The translations under genes and the position numbers were made by a program. Source: Lineus longissimus (taxonomy: Eukaryota > Nemertea > Pilidiophora > Heteronemertea > Lineidae). From it: a stretch of DNA of 64,000 bases. The notes under the pieces are model-generated. The model was not told the origin of the DNA. It saw only the letters and a program-made list of their open reading frames with translations, and searched no databases. Where the stretch lies: positions 7,378,501-7,442,500 of the forward strand of contig NC_088313.1 of assembly GCF_910592395.1 (NCBI RefSeq), in the 5' to 3' direction. Shown here piece after piece: positions 58,206 through 64,000 of the stretch. Numbering within the stretch: position 1 is the stretch's first letter; each line of letters begins with the position of its first letter.

Positions 58206-59215
58206 TCACCCATTGTCCGTTGATAGTACATACTCATGATTTGGTCCATCTGGGGCGTGATTCCCTTGCTGTGCTTTGAACGTTAGGAAAGCAACTTCCA
58301 ACGCCCATATATTTAGGCAGGCTCCTTCAAAACCCGGGTGTTCTGTCACACACTTGAAATCGGCACTTTGGATCAAGGGGTCAGTGAGCTTTTGCTGGGC
58401 TATGTTCATAGTCTGGCAACATCTGCATTCTAGTGCTGTCTCCATGATCTGACAGTTTCCACAGCTGCACCTGTAAATGAAAATAAACTATTGTAAATAA
58501 ACGATCATATCACTTTGTAAATATAACAAGTCATTTATCTCATTGTCCGCATTGAGTGAACATTCATTTTCAATGCCCCATACTAGGCCATAGCCAGCCC
58601 CAGGCCTTAGGAAGCCATAGGCCTACATAAACTTATTAAGTTAGCCTCTCCTCCATGTCCTCCAGGCCATGTAGATATAAATATTGGCAGTTGTGGATGC
58701 ACAATGACCATGCACGAAGATGCATAGGGCATACATGGCATGCCATAGGCCAGTGACAGTGTCAGTGTAGGCCTACGTGTGTGTGTTGCATGCATGCTGA
58801 ACTGAAGAAGCAAATTTCTTTGGTAAATCTCTCTTGAATTGACAATCTATTTTCTTGAATGTCCCGGCTCCAGGCATATCCCCCTCACCCCCTAAACCTA
58901 CTTTGCATCCATTCACGTCGGTTAAGAACCTAATCATCACTATACCACTCACCAATAATTCAAATCAACCAGTCGCCGCGCATCGTCTTCATCGTCTTCA
59001 ACTTCGACTTGCATTTCTGCCTCCGGATCGTCCGCGTCATATTCCGGCTCAAACTGGTACGGTAGCACCCCGATGGCTGGTCTTTCGACACCTGACTGGT
59101 CTATAAATATTTCCTCAGTCTCTGACAAGTATTCAGCCGCAGAAAAGTCCGAGAAATCAGAGGAAATGTCAAAAGATTCGCAGCTCGATTGCACAGAAAC
59201 TTCGCTGTCCGCCAT
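58206..59215 (-). CDS. P2X7 C-terminal-tail-like zinc-domain protein, 2 exons, 175 aa
   Basis: Exon 1 is 59215-58953, with the start in an AACATGGCGGACAGC context. Exon 2 is 58470-58206. The donor TTG|GTGAGT and acceptor TTTACAG join in phase 2 to an open frame. The N-part is acidic (DISSDFSDFSAAEYLSETEE, EVEDDEDDARR). The junction creates WCSCGNCQIMETALECRCC, followed by CVTEHPGFEGACLN. This Cys pattern (WCxCGxC, ECxCC, CxxxHPxFxxxCL) is that of the intracellular tail of P2X7 receptors. That tail also exists as a stand-alone soluble domain in many invertebrate proteins. There are no membrane segments here, so this is not a channel. The usual continuation (a Tyr/Trp-rich segment ending in a Pro/Cys motif) is absent. 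A donor-like GG|GTGATA at the end leaves room for a further exon. Expected to be cytosolic or nuclear. Confidence 0.75.
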
Positions 59216-59683
59216 GTTTAAAATCAGCTGTTGACCTTCTGTGACGTCACAGGGTATCTGGGGGAAATCTCAGGATTTAATGTTTTTTTCTTGCGTGGGG
59301 TTTTTCATCGCGTTCAATCGTGTTTTGTGATAAATTGGCTGGGGGAAATTATATGAATTTGTTCATGTTGTTTATTTATAAGGTACTAAGTTAAATTGGC
59401 AAGATATAAAGAGGGTCTGGATTATTCCTTTAAAGCATACAATTTTATGTTCTGATGTGGAAGAGAAGAGGTTAGAGGTTAGCTTAGCTTAGGTAAGGTT
59501 AGAGCAGACTCCCAGTTCAGGAGATTTTTATGAGTGGCATTTTAATCACCTAACAGCAATCGTTCGGGTGTTTAGATTTTCTTGAATATAGAATCTACAT
59601 ATAGCCTATGCCTCTGTATACAGATCTGTATATTGTATATGATAGAATAAAGCTGATGTTCAATAAACAATATACAAACTTAC

Positions 59684-59858
59684 CAGTCCAATCACTCCCC
59701 ATCTCCAGAGCAACTTGTACTTTTTTGAGCGACTTGGTGTGCTTATTTTTATAATCATTTGAAGTTACATCCCAGATTCCAGGCCTGGCTTGCACCAATT
59801 CAATGAATTTAAATGTGTCCCCAGCAGACAGAGATTCTGCATGTCCTGATCCTGCCAT
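59684..59858 (-). CDS. MADF-domain protein, first exon only
   Basis: From the ATG at 59858: MAGSGHAESLSAGD, then FKFIELVQARPGIWDVTSND, YKNKHTKSLKKVQVALEMG. This is the first half of a MADF (Myb/SANT-like) DNA-binding domain (FI.LV...P.IWD....DYKN...K......A..MG). The exon ends TGGACTG|GTAAGT, an excellent donor. No continuing exon was found to its left before the P2X7-tail-like gene, so it may be orphaned. It could be a host transcription factor or the partner gene of a Harbinger element. Confidence 0.6.
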
Positions 59859-60533
59859 GATGTTGAAACAAAGAGATGTAGCCTATGCCAACATGAAGCT
59901 AGTAGGCTAGTGATGATCTGATGATCTAACTCATGTGCGCCAGCTCCCAACTGGTACATTGCATAATCATCATGATCACCTGATGCACAGCTTACTTATG
60001 AGACCCATTGCTGTCATTGCTCCTGATTAATCAGGTATATACCTGTAGTTTTATAGGCCCATGGACATTCTCAAAACAGCCAACCATCTTCGAAGTACAG
60101 GTTTACATGTCAAAAACATATAATCGGAACTCCACCTTGAAATGTAGACTCAAATAGCTAAAAAAGCTAGTGCCTAGTAACATGAATTCATTTTCCTTAG
60201 TGTAAAGGGCTTGAAAGAGTTAAAAACAAAACCTCTTGTTTACATTTTCCTTGCTCGATACAGTTGGTGAACCATTCACAAACGACAATTCTACCTGAAG
60301 TAGCCCCCCTGTGATGGCAAACTTGGCGAAAATATAGAACTCCCCACCAACTCACCAAGACTGGGTGGGTGAGAGTATCTAATTTCATTGGCCAAGTGAA
60401 TTGCCGGACCGTTCACATGTGACAAGACATCTGCAGTCAATTAACTTAATCACCATTGGCCAATTTTTCTTGGGTGTCTGTCCTCCCTATGGGAGGACAG
60501 ACTTATTAGATACGCTCACCCAGTCTTGATGAA
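59859..60533. other. Intergenic stretch without recognised gene
   Basis: It has a possible inverted repeat 'gttcacatgtgac' at 60411 and 'gtcctccctatgggaggac' (palindrome) at 60480-60498. Otherwise featureless. Confidence 0.4.
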
Positions 60534-60656
60534 ACTATCTGGGCCTGACATTGGTGTGAACGCACAGTTGTTGAGGCCAGCAAGAGTGACTTGCCAGGTG
60601 ACCCTACATCTGTTTTTGATCTTGGTGAGCAATAGACGGTAGTCTGTCCTCGGCTT
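60534..60656 (-). repeat. Dispersed 123-bp segment, inverted copy of 9291-9413
   Basis: The reverse complement reads GCCGAGGACAGACTACCGTC... to 'gtcaggcccagatagttt', closely matching 9291-9413. The frame TDYRLLLTKIKN...FTPMSGPDS is open in both. Confidence 0.65.
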
Positions 60657-61339
60657 TAGACATTGGAAACGAAGGGGGTTGGTAAACAGTTGGTGGGTAA
60701 AAAGTTTCACGTGGAACGTCATGTTTCTCCATGGCCTCTGGTTGTTCAGCACGATGGGTGGTTTCATCCGTTGCCTCTACATTTCCAGCTTAGCCTGCAG
60801 CGGCTTAACATATCCCTTTTCCTCCCTGAGTTTTGAACCATGTGCCTCAACTTGATCCCTCTGAATCGTTCAAGGTTTTCAACAGCAGCTGCCTTGTCTA
60901 AGTCTCCAGTGAGGCTGGCGCTCTTCTAATCAGACCATTCTCTCCACCTCCATTCGTGATACTGGAGCCATCACTTTCATAATTCATGACCAACTCGGTA
61001 ATGAGGGGATTGCAAACTTTTAGCAAGAGCTCGAGTTCCCTCTTCCACATTTTCTGCTTCTTGGCCTTCATTGCCTTGATGCCCAATGAAACTGGAGCCA
61101 TCGCAAATTCCTCTTCCGGCTCTTCGTCCTATGGACCAGGGTGAAGAGTAGGCCTGCAACGCTCTGAGAAGGGGGGCTGTCGTCGAGATGTTGTCATCTT
61201 TTGCTTGTTCGATGTCAATCAGGGAACTCAATCGTTTGTAAGGACGGGGCGGTGTTGGGGGTATTCTTTCATCTTCAGCGTCATCTTTGCCTCTATTGTT
61301 TTACAATAGTCACAGACGAGTGGCCTCGCTCTCTTCACC
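60657..61339. other. 3' flank of the recombinase relic
   Basis: Open but motif-free minus-strand frames (for example PPTPPRPYKRLSSLIDIEQ at 61.2 kb) may continue the recombinase element. No domain was recognised. Confidence 0.35.
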
Positions 61340-62700
61340 CTCTGCGGTCATAAATTTTGTCCGCAATGTCTACGTTGTGGTACATTGCTTGGGAAACTTG
61401 ACGCCGGTCCTCTTGTGTTTTTTTTTGCTTGACGCGTGACTGTTACAGATGAACGGCGGACCTTGGTAGCCGTTATTTCCCCAAGGTCCCTGCCGTAGTT
61501 GCCCCAGGCTGCTTTTAGGGTTTTGTTGATGTCACTCGATTCGAAGGGTCTTCCGGTGGTAGTCAGATAGACACATTGTTGATCGCACTTCTAATAATTG
61601 CCCGCTTGACCTCTGGCTTCATTACGAGAGGCGGTGCATACTTCCCATCGTTTATGTGGCGCCTAATCGTGGTCACATAGTCCCCTTCCACCAACTTATC
61701 CTTGTTAAATTTGGCAAGTGAAAAATGGGCAATATCGCCAGCTCTACGGAAGTTGTCCAAGAAAAGAAGTAGTATAAGGTGATTTCGGATGGTTAGGTTT
61801 GTTGAGGCAATCGTCACATTCGGATTCGTTAACAATTTCTCATGATATCCTCGTATTGTACGCTAGGTGTCACTGGTGTTATACCCACTCCAGGCCAGTT
61901 GGTCAATGTTGTCCGTGCCCATCAAGTTGTAGATGGCCACAGTCTCCCGCCTTCTAATTCTGGACAAGAACCGTTGGATGCCGTTCAGGTGGGCCAGATA
62001 CTTGTCGATGCCATTTTTCCTTGTCGCCTAACCAAGTCCAAATTCTTTGTTAAGAGTCACAAGAAAGTGCTTTGTGCTCACCAGTAAATTTGTTATGTAG
62101 CCGACCTTGAATCTTGATTCCTTTACCCATTGACTTAACAACCCCCTGTCGTTTCCTATTCCTAGCAAGAATCTCAGATCTCCCAGGTTGAATTCCCTTC
62201 CCTCCCCAACCAATTCTTTACAAATTGTAGAAAAACGACGCCCGTGCACTCTGGCAGTGTTGTGGCTGGAGCCACTGCCTATCAGACTGCGCAAAAACTC
62301 CTCAAATTACCATACGCTTCAGTACAGGCTCAGGTTCGTGGTTGAGCTGCACTAATGTTGACTTTTTCACCCTTGTTGCACTTTCTAGACAATTTGCAAC
62401 CCCCTATTGTCACTGATGCTGTGATATCTATGCAAGTGTGGCGCCAAGTTCGCTTTAAAATGATCGCAAATGTCGCACTGCATCTAGTAATGATCACGTG
62501 TCTTGCTGGTGGCCGTTTTGCCCCTTTTTGCTTCCTTGGTGCTCCCTATTAGCTCGCACGAGCAAATTGTTTCTGATGTGAATGTCTAGGTCCTTGTGAC
62601 AAGCGGTTAAGAATAAATGTTCCTTCAAGTTGCTCGGGGTGGCATGGCAACCTTGAACCTGGCATGGCCGCTTGGGGCATCTTCTCTCCCGCTTTCGCAC
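61340..62700 (-). pseudogene. Decayed tyrosine recombinase (Crypton-like)
   Basis: Minus strand, at least three frame breaks. It starts with a zinc-finger-like CPKRPCQVQGCHATPSNLKEHLFLTACH. Then HGRRFSTICKELVGEG (an N-terminal helical region, 62294-62028). Next NHLILLLFLDNFRRAGDIAH with the first catalytic Arg (61835-61563). Then YLTTTGRPFESSDINKTL and ITATKVRRSSVT, resembling the HxxR box. Finally MYHNVDIADKIYD with the putative nucleophilic Tyr near 61350. The order R ... K(V)RR ... H ... Y is that of tyrosine recombinases; a single-gene element without reverse transcriptase points to Crypton. Stops follow LLVRANREHQGSKKGQNG and INNVSI. Non-functional. Confidence 0.6.
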
Positions 62701-62721
62701 CTCCCCCGCTTTCGCACCTCC
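62688..62721. repeat. 17-bp tandem repeat x 2
   Basis: CCCGCTTTCGCACCTCC is repeated twice in direct succession. Confidence 0.9.
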
Positions 62722-64000
62722 CCCATATTAGGGGCTCCTTTAAGAGACACTCCAGGCAACTTCTTTGGGAGGTTCTATCCAGCTAAAGATAGAATTCAGC
62801 GACTTCTCAGAAACGAGGCTTCCGTCATTACTGGAATGTGGTGAAGGCTGGTACTCCTCTCCAGACTGAATAGGATTGAAATAATTGAATTTGTTTTCTC
62901 AATAAATGAATAAAGTAACAGTAAATATTGATCATCATCAAATGTAACCAAAATGACAACACTGTATAGCCGCGAAAAATATTCTAATAGTTCGTTTTTT
63001 GAAAGTATTATAATCATCAAATTTTTCACTCGTTTCTTGATGAAATTTCTTTATTGTAGTGATGTCGTAATTGCAATTGATCATTACATTACAACGCAAT
63101 GGGTGCATTATTGTCTATAAATTGAGTGGCTCCAGTAGTACAGGCACAACACTCGCATATTGACAACCGTCTGAGTCCTGCGTATGCCCAGCCAGGTCTT
63201 CTTCACTCCGCACTTGATTGTCATCAAGGCTAGAATGGTACTCCTCCTCGGACTGAATGAAATAAATAAAAATGAGTTTAATTTGCTTTGTCTAATAAAG
63301 TTATAAATTCATAATGCTAGAATAGTACTGTGAGAATGTTAAATACAATTGTTTTTAGGTTATGACTTCAGTTAACCTTTAAGTTAGAACTTATAACTGA
63401 TAGAACTCAGTTTATGGCCTCTCATTCACACAGCGGTTTCTTCAAGGGAATACCACGATTACTTAGATGTAGGTTCAAAATTAAAAGTAAACATTTAGAG
63501 ATCACGTCCAAAGTCTGCACGCGAATATTCGTGCAACCGGGGCGAAAATTCGCCTGGTCGAATATCCCCACATTCATTCGCCTTCAAATCGCTCCCTGCT
63601 TCGCTGATTCTATTATGATCGAGCGAAAATTCAGACTGAATGAAAATCGCAGGGGAAAAACAATAATCGCTCCTAATTCGCTCTCACCAACCATCGGTTG
63701 CCATGCTCCTTGCTCGATAACCATGTAGACACGTCAAGCTAGGGGAACTACTGGTTGATTAATCCAAATTCTGCAGGGATTAGTTGCGCGTCGGCCAGTA
63801 GGTGCATCTCTATCTGTGTGCCATTCATATTCCCATGCCAGCGTGCAAAGCAATCATAAAAAAATTAAAAAAACACAAATTCCTGATATTATTTTTGAAC
63901 CTATTTAACATTTCACGGTCGGCATCTGGTTGGGAAACTACTTCAGATGCACATGAACCTTACACGCGTCGTATGAACAACAGTTTATGTGTCCTAATAA
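62722..64000. other. Stretch without recognised gene
   Basis: There is a near-palindrome GCACGCGAATATTCGTGC at 63517-63534. Nearby 'gcgaaaattcgcc' and 'gagcgaaaattcag' words look like part of a miniature element. 'atcacatcat' microsatellite-like words occur at 62930. No gene was supported to the window end. Confidence 0.4.

Overview
The window is eukaryotic, almost certainly nuclear DNA of an invertebrate animal. Coding pieces are split by GT-AG introns, AATAAA signals follow several stop codons, base composition is AT-leaning and bacterial-style gene packing is absent. Short TAGGCCTA-type words recur throughout. That habit, together with the transposon mix (KDZ, Academ-like, Helitron, Harbinger, mariner, Mutator-like, tyrosine recombinase, L2/CR1-like LINE, tRNA-SINE), fits a marine invertebrate, perhaps a deuterostome such as an echinoderm or hemichordate. 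I cannot name the species. The annotation comes from reading splice sites, reading frames and family motifs by eye. No search was run.

Layout. 0-1.2 kb: the 3' part of a two-exon gene for an OB-fold, zinc-ribbon, RPA-like ssDNA-binding protein. 1.3-9.3 kb: miniature inverted-repeat elements, a ~1 kb foldback element built of hairpin-like words, a 5'-truncated LINE end and a 3 x 125-bp tandem array. 9.3-9.8 kb: the head of a Harbinger transposase. 10.4-18.7 kb (minus): a KDZ-type transposase spread over at least 14 small exons, whose splice phases I could chain almost throughout; it carries one apparent 1-base deletion. 19.1-19.9 kb: a CpG-, YY1- and CRE-rich stretch that looks like a promoter. 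20.6-23.6 kb (minus): a decayed transposase plus XPG-like nuclease gene (AcademX-like). 24.5-28.4 kb (minus): a decayed Helitron Rep/PIF1 helicase cut off at a 21-bp-stem hairpin.

28.4-40.3 kb is bounded by TTAA and a perfect 16-bp inverted repeat. It holds an intact four-exon gene (938 aa, minus) of an unclassified transposase-like family, a Mutator-like transposase fragment, and a 1,438-bp tandem duplication built from a 439-bp inverted-repeat element and a 553-bp spacer. A second, decayed and longer member of the same unclassified family lies at 50.5-56.9 kb (minus). It is broken by stops, a ~1 kb AGCTCACC-type insertion and a 1.58-kb palindromic element. Comparing the two copies defines shared motifs and shows that the intact copy lacks the first putative catalytic Asp. 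I consider this pair the most interesting content.

41-49 kb carries a small ORF fragment, two short spliced plus-strand genes, a 1.37-kb Harbinger deletion derivative that keeps the heads of both Harbinger genes, and a nearly intact mariner with ~125-bp terminal repeats. 58.2-59.2 kb (minus) is a compact two-exon gene with a P2X7-tail-like zinc domain. 59.7 kb has a MADF exon. 61.3-62.7 kb (minus) is a decayed Crypton-like tyrosine recombinase. The remainder is intergenic or intronic sequence without recognised genes.

Few genes here cooperate in a host pathway; most belong to separate mobile elements. The candidates for host or domesticated genes are the RPA-like gene, the 938-aa gene, the P2X7-tail-like gene, the MADF exon and the two small spliced plus-strand genes.
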